In this document: piece by piece, positions 1-9,513 of the stretch
How the letters are laid out: each line of letters opens with the position of its first letter
Numbering within the stretch: position 1 is the first letter of the stretch
Assembly: GCF_000447295.1 (NCBI RefSeq)
Contig: NZ_KE650771.1
Span: forward strand, 655,710-719,709
Reading direction: 5' to 3'
Length of the DNA stretch: 64,000 nt
Source of the DNA: Fischerella sp. PCC 9431
GTDB lineage: Bacteria; Cyanobacteriota; Cyanobacteriia; Cyanobacteriales; Nostocaceae
Notes under the pieces: model-generated
Databases searched by the model: none
What the model saw: only the letters and a program-made list of their open reading frames with translations
What the model was told of the DNA's origin: nothing
Made by a program: the position numbers and the translations under genes

Positions 1-851
1 GAATGCCGATATGTATTCGGCAAATGATGACAGTGGGTTGTTTTGCGCGATCGCTTGAAGATATCCGGCTGTGCTTTTCATTGATTGCAGGTGCTGATTC
101 TCGCTCTCCTGATGTCCCGCCCGTAATGTTCGATAACCCTTCCGGCAAGTCTTTACAGAATCTCAAAATTGCTTGGATTGATGAATGGGCAGAAGTTCCT
201 GTGGCTGCTGAAATTCGAGCCGCGATGAGTGCGATCGCCCAAACTCTTTCTCAAGTTGGTACTCAAATCAAACGTTGGTGTCCTCAAAATTTTGATTTAT
301 CAAAAATACTGAACCTTTACGGACAGATGGCGGCATATCTTAACATTTATGCTCAACCGGTAGATCAATATAACCTGCGTCGTACTTGGAAGCAGATATT
401 TCAGACAGCAACCCAAGGCGACAAATCCATGCGAAAATTGGGGGATTTTAGCCGCTTACTACCTGAGTTGTTGAATCCTAGTCTGAAAGGATATTTTGAA
501 ACATTGACAGAACGCGATCGCTTCATCACTCAAATAGATCAAGCATTAGAACCGTGGGACGTGTGGCTCACCCCAGTGGCTGCAACCTCTGCTTTCACCC
601 ATCGTCCCGCTTGGAGTGCTGTTGACATTGATGGTAGATCATATCCCCATGCAGTAGCAAACGGGTCTTATACTATGCCATTTAATCTGAGTGGACATCC
701 GGTTGTAGTCATTCCAATTGGACAAACTCAAAATGGTCTACCAATTGGAATGCAAATTGTCGGAAAGCGCTGGCGAGAAATGGAATTGCTGGCGATCGCT
801 CAACAAATTAATGAAGTAGTTGGTGATTTTCGACACCCGTCTGGTTACTGA
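1..851 (+). CDS. Amidase signature family protein, C-terminal part
   Basis: The last ~280 residues of an amidase-signature hydrolase (GatA/AtzF-like fold). The frame is open to the left edge, so the N-terminal part with the Ser-cisSer-Lys triad and the Gly/Ser-rich loop lies outside the window. What is visible fits the family: an early GPM/TVG-CFARSLEDIRL region, which follows the catalytic serine in relatives, and a C-terminal FNLSGHPVVVIPIG then GLPIGMQIVG, the usual end of the fold. The substrate cannot be told. It is not likely to be GatA of the amidotransferase, because the insert between these motifs resembles stand-alone amidases. It converges on the CBS gene with an 11-bp gap. Confidence 0.85.
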   Translation, partial: MPICIRQMMTVGCFARSLEDIRLCFSLIAGADSRSPDVPPVMFDNPSGKSLQNLKIAWIDEWAEVPVAAEIRAAMSAIAQTLSQVGTQIKRWCPQNFDLSKILNLYGQMAAYLNIYAQPVDQYNLRRTWKQIFQTATQGDKSMRKLGDFSRLLPELLNPSLKGYFETLTERDRFITQIDQALEPWDVWLTPVAATSAFTHRPAWSAVDIDGRSYPHAVANGSYTMPFNLSGHPVVVIPIGQTQNGLPIGMQIVGKRWREMELLAIAQQINEVVGDFRHPSGY

Positions 852-862
852 GCAGTGTTTTG

Positions 863-1795
863 TTAGTTATCAAATTTCCTTTTGAGTGTGTCAACAATTC
901 CATGCATTCGGATGGGATCGAGTATTCGCAGTAAACTAGTTTGAGTCACTAGTCCCAATCCTCTACCACCATCCCAAGATACTACTAATCTTCGCACCCG
1001 TCGCTTTTGCATCTCTTGATGAGCAGTCCACAGAGAATCTTCTGGATTAAGTAAAAATAACGGTGTACTCATCACAGTTTCTGCCTGTAATGCAGCCAAA
1101 TTCAATTGCATTCCCTGAAATTGGACAATATCTCGCTCAGTCACAATCCCCAGGGGTTTGTGAATAAAGCATCCTAACTCTGGTTGTGGTTCTTCTTCAC
1201 TAATGACCACACAACTGACTCGATACTCAGCCATAATTTGAGCTAAAGTCAGCACTGACACAATTTTTGGGGTACGAATAACTTGAGTATTCATGACATC
1301 AGCTACACGTATGACTTTAAGCAAATGTCCGGGTGTTAAAACACTACGAATACTCTTAGGTGAGACGACACCAATGATTTCTCTATCAGTACCTAAAATT
1401 GGTAAGTGACGAATTCGATAGCGCCGAAATAGAAATAACGCTCCGAAAATATTAGTAAAATCAGCCTGTGATAAAGTAATCACCGGCTTTGTCATCACTT
1501 CACCAATTGTGACTTCTTGAAAATTAATACCACCAGATGTTAACCGAACAATGTCCCTTTCAGTTAAAATTCCTATTAATTCTTTTGCCTGCACCACTAA
1601 AACACAGCTGGAGTGTCTTGGATATTTGCTGAAGTTGATCGATGGTGAATCTACAGAAAATTTACTGTTAGAGCGTGATTGGTTCATTAAAGCAATGACA
1701 TCTACCAGTAAAGTTTCCGGTGCAACAATTGGCGGATTTAGCTCAATTGCCGCCTCAATAGATGGTTCACTTAGCAGGAGGTCATTAATTTGCAT
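863..1795 (-). CDS. Tandem CBS-domain protein
   Basis: 310 residues made of two CBS pairs. Four VMxxPVI/VMNTQVIRT-like segments each precede a GIVTERDIV or GVVSPKSI strand, the usual CBS signature for binding adenine nucleotides. The protein stops at MHGIVDTLKRKFDN, soon after the last CBS domain. In many cyanobacterial sensor kinases and diguanylate cyclases the same CBS block runs on through a coiled coil into PAS, kinase or GGDEF domains, so this may be a stand-alone sensor or a shortened member of that group. There is no convincing Shine-Dalgarno before the ATG. Domain assignment is firm; the ligand and output are unknown. Confidence 0.85.
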   Translation of the reverse strand: MQINDLLLSEPSIEAAIELNPPIVAPETLLVDVIALMNQSRSNSKFSVDSPSINFSKYPRHSSCVLVVQAKELIGILTERDIVRLTSGGINFQEVTIGEVMTKPVITLSQADFTNIFGALFLFRRYRIRHLPILGTDREIIGVVSPKSIRSVLTPGHLLKVIRVADVMNTQVIRTPKIVSVLTLAQIMAEYRVSCVVISEEEPQPELGCFIHKPLGIVTERDIVQFQGMQLNLAALQAETVMSTPLFLLNPEDSLWTAHQEMQKRRVRRLVVSWDGGRGLGLVTQTSLLRILDPIRMHGIVDTLKRKFDN

Positions 1796-1906
1796 GTTTA
1801 TTCAAGCTAGGGAACACTGTCTCAAATTTACTAAATATTTGACAATGCCCTTTAATGTTTTACATGGTGATTTGTATCAATTATGTTACATTTTGTTTCA
1901 GTGAAA

Positions 1907-2070
1907 AGTTAGGGATCGGGGAAAGGGAATTGGGGATTGGGGATTTGGGGACAAACGAGACAAGGAGGACAAGGAGGAATCATTTAACAACTCTCTTACC
2001 ACGTCCCCCGATCCCCTTTCCCCTTTCCCTGATCCCCTTTCCCCTTTCCCCAATCCCCTTTCCCCTTTAA
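1907..2070. repeat. G-rich/C-rich interspersed repeat before pyrB
   Basis: Copies of GGGGATTGGGGA-type units on the left (1910-1950) and their complement, CCCCTTTCCC-type units, on the right (1995-2068), with an A/G-rich stretch between. The two halves can pair into a long imperfect hairpin. The same family recurs near 21360, 24275 and 48700. It ends 6 bp before the pyrB ATG and takes the place where a ribosome binding site would be. Confidence 0.8.
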
Positions 2071-2075
2071 AATCT

Positions 2076-3065
2076 ATGCCCACTACCGATTGGACTCGTC
2101 ACCACGTTCTTTCTTTAGCTGATTTCACCTCAGCTGAATACGACACCGTACTGCAAACAGCTGCCAGTTTTCAGGAGGTATTATCAAGGCGGACAAAGAA
2201 AGTACCGACTTTGCAGGGACATGTGGTAGCAAATTTATTTTTTGAGCCTTCGACTCGGACTCGTAGCAGTTTTGAACTTGCTGCCAAACGTCTCTCCGCA
2301 GATACACTTAACTTTGCCTCAGCCTCTTCTTCGATGACTAAAGGAGAGACGATTCTAGATACAGCCAAAACTTATTTGGCGATGGGAACTGATATTATGG
2401 TGATTCGCCATAAGGAAGCAGGAGTACCAAATGCGATCGCTCAGGAAATGGATCGTCTTGGTGTAAAAGTTAGCGTTCTCAATGCGGGTGATGGTCAACA
2501 TGAGCATCCTTCCCAAGGTCTGTTAGATTTATTTACAATTTGTACTCTGCTTGATCCAGATTCTCCCCGCCTAGAACTTCTCAAAGATAAAAAGATTGCG
2601 ATTGTTGGCGATATTCTGCATTCACGTGTGGCGCGATCGAACATTTGGAGTATCACCGCCAGTGGTGCAGAATTACATTTAGCAGCACCACCGACTTTAT
2701 TACCAAAATTATTTGCAGATTTCGGCAAAGATAGACCAGGTAAGCTATTTGTACATTGGCAATTAGAACCAGCCCTCAAAGATGCTGATTTTGTGATGAC
2801 ACTACGTTTGCAAAAAGAACGTATGACTGCACATTTGCTGCCTTCTTTGCGAGAATATCACCAAATGTTTGGAATTACACGCTCAAAGCTACAATTGTGC
2901 AAACCCAATGTCAAAGTTTTGCATCCAGGGCCAGTAAACCGTGGTGTCGAAATTAGCTCAGATTTAATGGATGATCCAGAATTTAGTTTAATTCAAACAC
3001 AAATTACAAGCGGTGTTGCTGTGCGTATGGCACTGTTGTATTTGATTGGAACTACTAGGGGGTAA
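2076..3065 (+). CDS. pyrB: Aspartate carbamoyltransferase catalytic subunit
   Basis: Catalyses carbamoyl phosphate + L-aspartate to N-carbamoyl-aspartate, the committed step of pyrimidine synthesis, in the cytoplasm. The 329-residue length is normal. The carbamoyl-phosphate loop [13 protein letters not shown] is at residues 55-67, [10 protein letters not shown] in the middle, and [11 protein letters not shown] near the C-terminus. The ATG at 2076 gives the family N-terminus, but it follows C-rich repeat DNA directly and has no Shine-Dalgarno. The end overlaps the convergent gene at 3055 by 11 bp. There is no pyrI or other pyr gene beside it, as is usual in cyanobacteria. Confidence 0.97.
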   Translation: MPTTDWTRHHVLSLADFTSAEYDTVLQTAASFQEVLSRRTKKVPTLQGHVVANLFFEPSTRTRSSFELAAKRLSADTLNFASASSSMTKGETILDTAKTYLAMGTDIMVIRHKEAGVPNAIAQEMDRLGVKVSVLNAGDGQHEHPSQGLLDLFTICTLLDPDSPRLELLKDKKIAIVGDILHSRVARSNIWSITASGAELHLAAPPTLLPKLFADFGKDRPGKLFVHWQLEPALKDADFVMTLRLQKERMTAHLLPSLREYHQMFGITRSKLQLCKPNVKVLHPGPVNRGVEISSDLMDDPEFSLIQTQITSGVAVRMALLYLIGTTRG

Positions 3066-4236
3066 GGTTTTCGTGCTTAGTCTTACAATCACATGAAGGA
3101 ATTTCAGTGCTTGGAACTTTAGGCTCCGGATCGGCGCGGAAAATACCACCAGTGCCATCAGCAAGTATTGCATAGAAAACTATTTGATTGCTGTTATTTA
3201 ATCCCTTATTGGAAAAATAAATAGCTTTTACTGTCGAGCCAAATAAAGTATCGCCTGCAACAATCACCTTATCAGCTACTGGATCTGCTCCAGTAAAGAT
3301 ACCTAAACCACCGTCTTTCAGGACACCTTTAAATGCTACTGTTCCAACATCATTAATTGCAGGATTCTCGAAAAATTTAAAGTCTTTGCTGTTGTCAGGA
3401 ATAGTATTTTCAGCAGTAGTAGTTTCGGCAGTAGCTTCGGCAATAGTAGTTATTGTGCCGTTGTTAACTATAAATATACCTTCGCCGCCTTCCTTGAGGA
3501 CTCCCTTAAATGCTACGGTTCCCAGATTATTTATAGCTGGAGGGAACACAAAACTAAATTTTCTAGTTGTGTCAGCTATAGGGATCGTTACTCCATCTGA
3601 AGTGATTGTAAAAATACCACGTTCTCCCGTATCTAGCCTAGCTGAAAAGGCAATGGTATTTGCATTATTAATTGCATATCCATCAAAGTCACTGTAAGCA
3701 CCATTGGTATCAACAACTGTTGTTGTTGAGCCATCAATATTGATGAAAATACCACGGCCATTCTCGCTCTGAGATAAAAATGCAACAGCACCTTTGTTAT
3801 TGATCACAGGACTACCGAAAGCACCTCTAGGCTGGCTGCTCTCGGCTATGGTGGTTGTGATTCCTTTGCTGGCAGTAAAAATACCACTACCTATCGTATC
3901 AATATTAGCATCAAAAGCTATAGTACCTGCATCGTTAATTGCAGGTTGATTCCCAAACAAACTGAATATTCCGTTAGTATCGGTGATGGTAGAGGTTGTT
4001 TTCCCATCTCCAATCAAAATGCTACTACTTGTGCTATCTAAATTGGCTGAGAAAACTACAGTCCCATCATTATTGATTGTAGGATTAGACCCAAATGTAG
4101 TAAAACCATCTTTGGTATCAGCAATTTTCGTGAAAGTGAAAGAAGCTTGAGCTTCACTTATACTTATAGCAAGCAAGCTCATCGAAAGACTAATTGCTGT
4201 TGCTGTTAAAAACTGTTTGATGGTAGCCATAATCAT
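3055..4236 (-). CDS. Secreted repeat protein (beta-propeller-like N-x-x-GTVAF repeats)
   Basis: 393 residues with an N-terminal signal peptide (hydrophobic run about residues 8-29, ending near SEAQA). About seven repeats of ~45-50 residues follow, each with PAINNxGTVAF, a GxGIF turn and an I-T-T/I-A-D strand. Such repeats occur in exported cyanobacterial proteins of unknown role, often next to PEP-CTERM anchors. Here the C-terminus is a Cys-containing tail (SCDCKTKHE) with no obvious PEP-CTERM motif or membrane anchor. The ATG at 4236 has AGGA six bases upstream. It converges with pyrB and overlaps its end by 11 bp. No enzymatic motif is seen. Confidence 0.7.
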   Translation of the reverse strand: MIMATIKQFLTATAISLSMSLLAISISEAQASFTFTKIADTKDGFTTFGSNPTINNDGTVVFSANLDSTSSSILIGDGKTTSTITDTNGIFSLFGNQPAINDAGTIAFDANIDTIGSGIFTASKGITTTIAESSQPRGAFGSPVINNKGAVAFLSQSENGRGIFINIDGSTTTVVDTNGAYSDFDGYAINNANTIAFSARLDTGERGIFTITSDGVTIPIADTTRKFSFVFPPAINNLGTVAFKGVLKEGGEGIFIVNNGTITTIAEATAETTTAENTIPDNSKDFKFFENPAINDVGTVAFKGVLKDGGLGIFTGADPVADKVIVAGDTLFGSTVKAIYFSNKGLNNSNQIVFYAILADGTGGIFRADPEPKVPSTEIPSCDCKTKHENLTP

Positions 4237-4780
4237 CTTATCCTAAAAAGCCCAAGTAACATTCTTGTGAAATACGATACTAATAATATTGGTATAAAAT
4301 AGCAAGTTTAGGACATAATTTTGCGGGAGGGAACAAATTACATTGGAACAGAACATACAGCAGATTTCAGCAAGCGTGAGGTACAGAACAACCCCACCCA
4401 CGCTACGCGCACCCTCCCCGCAAGCCTATGGTTTACACATAGTTTACGGAAATCTCTGACGTAATCCAAAACTTGTCTAATTAATAATAAAAATTTCCAT
4501 ACATAAATAATATAGTTTGTATAAATCACTCTTTTCTAAATTATCGTACGATTAAATACATTTATTTTGGAGATATTAATTAATGTTGATATCTAGTAGT
4601 AAAGTCCAAAATTAAATCTGATTAAAGTCAAACATTAAGTTTTACAGACGTTACTACTTGTGAAAATTATCAATCTTATCTGTCTTTGATTATTCAATTT
4701 TAGACTAGAAGGTTGACGATGGAATTTTGTTTATCAACTAACAACACCTATGTAATTGGGGAATCTCTACTTCAATATTT
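4237..4780. other. Intergenic region, no supported gene
   Basis: 544 bp, mostly A/T-rich, with a GC-rich patch (about 4375-4430) resembling degenerate dispersed repeat. It presumably carries the two divergent promoters for the secreted protein and the SDR gene, but I cannot point to convincing -35/-10 boxes. Short open frames here have no coding character. Confidence 0.5.
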
Positions 4781-5584
4781 ATGAATACAATACAGCAAGA
4801 GCAAAGCCAACAAACTGCTTTGATTACTGGTGCATGTAGTGGAATTGGTTATCAGTTAGCATGTCTTTTTGCATCTGATAATTATAATCTTGTGTTAGTA
4901 GATAGATGGGGAGAAAAATTAGCTGAGATAGCAAAAGAATTTCCCAAAAAATTTGGGGTTTCAGTAAAATCTATCGTCAAAGACTTATCTAATCCCACAT
5001 CTCCAGCAGAAATTTTTACCGAGGTGCAAAACTCACACATCAAAATTGATGTGCTAGTAAATAATGCTGGATTTGGTACCTATGGATTATTCCACGAAAT
5101 TGATTTAATTACAGAATTAGAAATGATGCAAGTAAATGTGGTGTGTCTCACTCATTTAACGAAATTATTTCTCAAAGATATGGTTAAACAAGGCAGAGGT
5201 AAAATATTAAATGTATCCTCAACTGCTGCGTTTCAACCAGGCCCTTTAATGGCAGTTTATTTTGCTACCAAAGCTTATGTATTGTCATTTTCGGAAGCGA
5301 TCGCTAACGAATTAGAAGGTACAGGTGTCACTGTGACTGTGCTTTGTCCAGGCCCGACAGCATCTGCATTTCATGAAAGAACAGGCATGGCAGACTCTAA
5401 ACTAGTTAAAGGTAAAAAAATGATGGATGCTCAAACTGTAGCTCAACTTGGCTACAGTGGCTTACTAGCAAACAAAACCCTTGTGATTCCGGGTGTCAAA
5501 AATAAGCTATTAGTTGAAATCGTCAAACTTGCACCCAGGGAACAAGTCACCAAAATAGTCAGAAGTATGCAAGAAGTAAAATAA
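4781..5584 (+). CDS. Short-chain dehydrogenase/reductase
   Basis: 267-residue classical SDR. The Rossmann cofactor motif TGACSGIG is at residues 16-23, NNAGFG at 94-99, the catalytic serine in NVSS near 144-147, and Tyr160/Lys164 in YFATK. The sequence around the active site (PGPLMAVYFATKAYVLSF and the PGPTAS loop) is like the DltE/YqjQ-type group of predicted ketone or acyl-lipid reductases. The residue after the first strand (LVDRWGEKL) suggests NADP preference by its Arg, but that is inference. The substrate is unknown. It is monocistronic, followed directly by an inverted-repeat element. Confidence 0.9.
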   Translation: MNTIQQEQSQQTALITGACSGIGYQLACLFASDNYNLVLVDRWGEKLAEIAKEFPKKFGVSVKSIVKDLSNPTSPAEIFTEVQNSHIKIDVLVNNAGFGTYGLFHEIDLITELEMMQVNVVCLTHLTKLFLKDMVKQGRGKILNVSSTAAFQPGPLMAVYFATKAYVLSFSEAIANELEGTGVTVTVLCPGPTASAFHERTGMADSKLVKGKKMMDAQTVAQLGYSGLLANKTLVIPGVKNKLLVEIVKLAPREQVTKIVRSMQEVK

Positions 5585-5586
5585 AT

Positions 5587-5806
5587 TATACCAATTTGGA
5601 AAAAGAATGCGACAGATCAATTCTGTTGTAGAGACGCGATTTATCGCGTCTGATTTATCGCGTCTGATTTATCGCGTTTGATTTATCGCGTTTGATTTAT
5701 CGCGTTTGATTTATCGCGTCTGATTTATCGCGTCTGATTTATTGCGTCTGATTTATCGCGTCTCATATTCTGAATGTGTCGCAAACATTTTTTAAATCGG
5801 TACTAA
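5587..5806. repeat. Inverted-repeat (MITE-like) element, copy A, with 14-nt tandem core
   Basis: The left end TACCAATTTGGAAAAAGAAT..GCGACA (from 5589) and the right end TGTCGC..CGGTA (to 5803) are imperfect inverted repeats of about 30 bp. Between them lie nine tandem copies of GATTTATCGCGTCT (starts at 5638, 5652, 5666 ... 5750; period 14). The same ends occur at 24609-24800 around a different core. There is no open frame and no transposase; it is consistent with a non-autonomous element. Confidence 0.75.
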
Positions 5807-5988
5807 TAAGTTATGAATTATGAATTATGCAAAAAATTCATAATTCACGTCTAATGTGAATTAAGTCTCGAAACCCTTTTAATTTCGTTGATGGTTACAA
5901 AACAACAATTTTGAACTGTCCTTGAAACCCTTATCGGGTAAGAGGCTTTTTTAATTCACATAAGGCGTAATTCATAACTTATATCTTG

Positions 5989-7329
5989 TTATTCTCCCGT
6001 AATTGAAAGTCCATCAACCCAAATTCTTGGACAAACCCCTCCAGGAGTCAACTCTAGTTCTTTTTCCACAAAAATAATAGATTTAAGAACTTGAAGAAAA
6101 TCACCAGCAACAGTTGCTGATTCAATACTTGTCTTCACACCTTTGTTGACAACCCAACCATCAAAAGGCAGAGAAAAAGAACCTTGCAAGGATTTTACAC
6201 CTGCATGAAGAGCTTGTAAATTATCAACAAGAATTACATTTTCAGCAGTTTCCAAGCTCAATTCTTGTTCACCAGTTGCAGCAGGAAAAACATGATAAAA
6301 GTTAGGACTGACGGTGACTTTTGCTCCAATATTGGCATTTCCTGTGGGTTTAGCGTTCATTCTTTTAGCAGTACCAGCACTATGTATGAAACTAGCTAAA
6401 ACACCATTTTCTATCAATGAAATTCGCCGAGTTGGAGTTCCTTCGCCATCAAAAGTTTCGGCGCCAACATTAGCAGGATGCAAAGCATCATCGTACACAG
6501 AAAGTAAAGGAGATGCGATTTGTTTGCCTAAATCATCAGGAGTAGATAAACTCTGTTTATCTAGAATATTTTGGGCATTAAACAAATTAGAAAAAGCGCT
6601 CAAAAGACTTAAAAATGCATCCGGTGAAAAAACCACCGTATACTTACCAGACTTGACTTTTTCATAGTTCAAGTGGCTGATAGTCTTTTCTGTTGTTTCT
6701 TGAATGCAACCATTAATATCTAAACTTTCTAAACTGCGCTCTACTCTAAAAGCACCAGCACTGCGAGGTTTTTTTCCTTCTTCCTCTGTTTTGCTGTAGA
6801 GATAAATAGATGCTAAGGAGTGAGACTCAGTTCTAATCGCACCATCACTATTGAGATAGAATCTATCAATATCTCTTTGGGCTAAATTATTATAAGGTAC
6901 TCCTTGAATTGCCCGATGAGCTGCTAAGACTTCTTTTTCAGCTGTTAACAAAGTTTCTATTAATTGAGAAACTGGTGCTTGTGGTGATTTATCTTTTTGT
7001 TGAACAGCAATTTCAACAGTCGCCTCTGGACTAAAATCTGGTACATTTTCTTTGACACCAAAGAAACTAGCTTCATAAGCTGTTTTCAAAGCTAATTCTA
7101 GTCCTTTGGGGTCTACATCTGAGGTGCTGGTGACACCCATTGTATTTTCGTTATTCCAAACTCGAACGGTGACACCAGAGAGATTGGAAGCTTTTACTTG
7201 CTTCGGCTCACCTTGATCAACTTGTACACTAGTTGCATCTGCACTTGAGCCATAGATATCGAATTTTTTGATGCCAAGTTTATTTGCAGTGTCCTTGGCG
7301 TAATTTGCAATTTCGCTGATGTTTGGCAT
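5989..7329 (-). CDS. pmbA: TldE/PmbA family metalloprotease subunit
   Basis: 446 residues from the ATG at 7329 (a TTG two codons upstream is possible but less likely). It is the TldE/PmbA partner of TldD. In E. coli the TldD-TldE heterodimer processes microcin B17 and degrades CcdA; TldE itself lacks the zinc HExxxH site, and none is seen here. Family features include YGSSADATSVQVDQG at the start, DGEGTPTRRISLIENG in the middle and the LTPGGVCPRIWVDGLSI end. It lies downstream of tldD on the same strand but is separated from it by an IVS-type gene and heptamer repeats. No Shine-Dalgarno is visible, since the upstream DNA is repeat. Confidence 0.9.
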   Translation of the reverse strand: MPNISEIANYAKDTANKLGIKKFDIYGSSADATSVQVDQGEPKQVKASNLSGVTVRVWNNENTMGVTSTSDVDPKGLELALKTAYEASFFGVKENVPDFSPEATVEIAVQQKDKSPQAPVSQLIETLLTAEKEVLAAHRAIQGVPYNNLAQRDIDRFYLNSDGAIRTESHSLASIYLYSKTEEEGKKPRSAGAFRVERSLESLDINGCIQETTEKTISHLNYEKVKSGKYTVVFSPDAFLSLLSAFSNLFNAQNILDKQSLSTPDDLGKQIASPLLSVYDDALHPANVGAETFDGEGTPTRRISLIENGVLASFIHSAGTAKRMNAKPTGNANIGAKVTVSPNFYHVFPAATGEQELSLETAENVILVDNLQALHAGVKSLQGSFSLPFDGWVVNKGVKTSIESATVAGDFLQVLKSIIFVEKELELTPGGVCPRIWVDGLSITGE

Positions 7330-7410
7330 AGTCAATTTTAGATTTTAGATTTTGGATTTTGGATTTTGGATTTGTGATTTTGGATTTGTGGAAAGTTTGT
7401 TTTGGATATT
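7330..7410. repeat. Heptamer TTTTGGA tandem array
   Basis: Tandem TTTTGGA/TTTTAGA units between the four-helix-bundle gene and pmbA. The last codons of the minus-strand gene ([17 protein letters not shown] tail) are encoded by this array. A shorter array of the same type lies at 7792-7822, on the other side of that gene. Confidence 0.85.
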
Positions 7411-7791
7411 AGATATTGGATTTTGGCTAGGAGAATGTGTTTGCTTGCTTCGTAGAGTTTTTATCGAAGCTACAGTCATAGCTAGAATTTCATTTGTTTC
7501 TTGCATCAAATTAACAAGCTTTTCTGTTGGCATCAATCCACTTTCAACAGTAAGCTCAAGCCAAAAAAGAGTTTCGTCGGCTTCTTCTTCAACAATACTT
7601 AGTTTTGCAATTAAATCAGCCGTTGATTTTGCTCGGCAAGCCGCTCTATAATTAGCTGCTACAGAAGTTGCAGCACGCAAAAGCTGCTTACCAATTACAT
7701 CGGCACTTCTGCTCTGCGGCAATGCTTCAACTAAATTAATCACTCTTAATGCAAGTTGTTTAGTTCTAATCTTAAACTGCTGCTCGTTCAC
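7345..7791 (-). CDS. Four-helix-bundle protein (23S rRNA intervening-sequence type)
   Basis: 148 residues. The first ~115 match the small four-helix-bundle family first met inside 23S rRNA intervening sequences: FKIRTKQLALRVINLVEALP, then AANYRAACRAKSTADLIAKL and a VEEEADETLFWLEL core. The function of the family is unknown. The start is a GTG within or beside a heptamer repeat. The tail from about residue 118 is a translation of TTTTGGA repeats and is probably not functional. It sits as an insertion between tldD and pmbA, flanked on both sides by the same repeat. Confidence 0.85.
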   Translation of the reverse strand: MNEQQFKIRTKQLALRVINLVEALPQSRSADVIGKQLLRAATSVAANYRAACRAKSTADLIAKLSIVEEEADETLFWLELTVESGLMPTEKLVNLMQETNEILAMTVASIKTLRSKQTHSPSQNPISNIQNKLSTNPKSQIQNPKSKI

Positions 7792-7825
7792 AATCCAAAA
7801 TCCAAAATCTAAAATCCAAAATTAA

Positions 7826-9298
7826 TTAGCGTCCACCAACGGTAATTGAATCAACTTTGATATGAGGTTGTCCAACTGTGGTGTAAATACTGCCACTGAT
7901 GGAGCCACAAAAACCTGGTGCTAATGATAAATCTTGAGAACACATGGAAATTTTATTCATAATTTCCTTGGCTTCACCGATTAAGATTGCTCCTTTTAGT
8001 GGCTTAGTGATTTTGCCATTTTCTATGAGATAAGCTTCGTCTACACCAAAGTTAAATTGACCTGTAGCACCAACGCTACCGCCACCCATTTTTTTACAGT
8101 AAATGCCTTTATCAACGGAGGCAAATAAATCTTCGGTGGTGTATTCTCCGGGTGCAATATAAGTGTTACGCATCCGGCTAGCAGCTGCAAAGTTAAAATT
8201 CTGGCGACGTCCGCTACCTGTTCTGGGGTGTCCGGTGCGCCAGGAACCAGCTCGATCTGCTAAAAAGTTTTTGAGAATGCCTTTTTCGATTAATAATGTT
8301 TTTTGGGCCGGCATACCTTCGTCATCCATGTCAATTGTACCGAAGGCTTGTTCAGTACGCCCTTCATCCAAAGCAGTGAGGCTTTCGTGGGCAATTTTTT
8401 CACCCTTTTTATCAGCGAAGGGAGAGGTTTTGCGTTCAATTTGGGTGGTTTCCAGCAAGTGTCCGCAAGCTTCGTGGAAGATTACGCCACCAAAGTGATT
8501 AGCCATGATGATGGGATAATTACCTGATTCGACGTAATCTGCGTAGAGCATTTTTCCTGCGGATTCAGAGATATGTTCTGCTGATTCTTGATAATCCCAG
8601 GTTTTGAGGAAGTTCGGATCACTGGTATTCCCAGCACGTTCACCGATGGAAGCACGATTTGCACCATCTGCACACAGGAGATTAAATCCTACAGATTGGG
8701 TGAGGCGAATGTCGCGAGCAAAAGTACCATCGCTAGCAGCAACTAGGACTTCTTGCCAATCTCGGAAGTAGGTAGCACGGCGGGATTGGATATGATTAGC
8801 TTTACGCTGGAGTTGGGCTGTACCATCAAGGAGAATTTCTCCCATTTCCCGGATGGAACTACACAGAGATAACCAGCTATCTTTTCCTCTTTTAGTGGCG
8901 TAGTCTCTGAGTAGTTCGAGGTTGATTTCGGGGATTAAAGCATTGGGAGCGGGTAGCTGCAATCCTAGAATAGAAAGCCCTTTTTCTAAAGCTGCTTTCA
9001 AACCTGTAAAAGATATGTCATTGGTGCTGACGTAGCAGTCTGCGTGTCCTTTAAATACTCTGACTCCTGCACCAGTGGAAAGACGTGGTGTAATGCTGGT
9101 GATGGTATCTTCTTCTGCAAGACAACTGATGTAGTTAACACGCTCTAAGAAAAATTCGATAAAATCAGCGCCAGCAGCGCGTCCTAGTCCCAGAAGGGTA
9201 GCTAGGGGAGCTTCCCAGGTTTCATCGAATCGTTCTGTAGTTGAGGTGTATTGCAGAGTGGGGAGTTGTTGGGACAGAAGTAGTGTATTTGTTAACAT
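7826..9298 (-). CDS. tldD: TldD family zinc metalloprotease
   Basis: 490 residues, the catalytic partner of TldE/PmbA. The zinc motif HEACGH sits near residue 275 inside [13 protein letters not shown], and the metal-site region continues to the [12 protein letters not shown] segment and [21 protein letters not shown] at the end, as in known TldD proteins. In the cytoplasm the heterodimer cleaves unfolded or modified small peptides. The ATG at 9298 gives a normal N-terminus. It is presumably co-transcribed with the downstream pmbA, with an IVS-type gene in between. Confidence 0.95.
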   Translation of the reverse strand: MLTNTLLLSQQLPTLQYTSTTERFDETWEAPLATLLGLGRAAGADFIEFFLERVNYISCLAEEDTITSITPRLSTGAGVRVFKGHADCYVSTNDISFTGLKAALEKGLSILGLQLPAPNALIPEINLELLRDYATKRGKDSWLSLCSSIREMGEILLDGTAQLQRKANHIQSRRATYFRDWQEVLVAASDGTFARDIRLTQSVGFNLLCADGANRASIGERAGNTSDPNFLKTWDYQESAEHISESAGKMLYADYVESGNYPIIMANHFGGVIFHEACGHLLETTQIERKTSPFADKKGEKIAHESLTALDEGRTEQAFGTIDMDDEGMPAQKTLLIEKGILKNFLADRAGSWRTGHPRTGSGRRQNFNFAAASRMRNTYIAPGEYTTEDLFASVDKGIYCKKMGGGSVGATGQFNFGVDEAYLIENGKITKPLKGAILIGEAKEIMNKISMCSQDLSLAPGFCGSISGSIYTTVGQPHIKVDSITVGGR

Positions 9299-9513
9299 GA
9301 ATATTCTCTTAGTGCTGGCTGGTTTAGAGGTTTGACTATATATGCTGGTGTGTTGACTCTCACAGATGCTTTTTGGGAAATCATCTGTACTAGCTTCTTA
9401 AATAGTAGCTTGCCCGCTTTAGTGCTTGTGTGCGATCGCACTAATTCCACTAGTTTTTTATCTGCTTTCGGTTGGTGTCAGTGTTGTTTTTTGAGGTTGG
9501 GGTTATGGGAGGG

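Noticed and set aside
4338..4529. 63-codon minus-strand frame
   Set aside because: No start signal, no recognised motif and it overlaps degenerate repeat DNA.
7345..7791. An intervening sequence within rRNA
   Set aside because: The gene belongs to the IVS-protein family but no rRNA sequence surrounds it.
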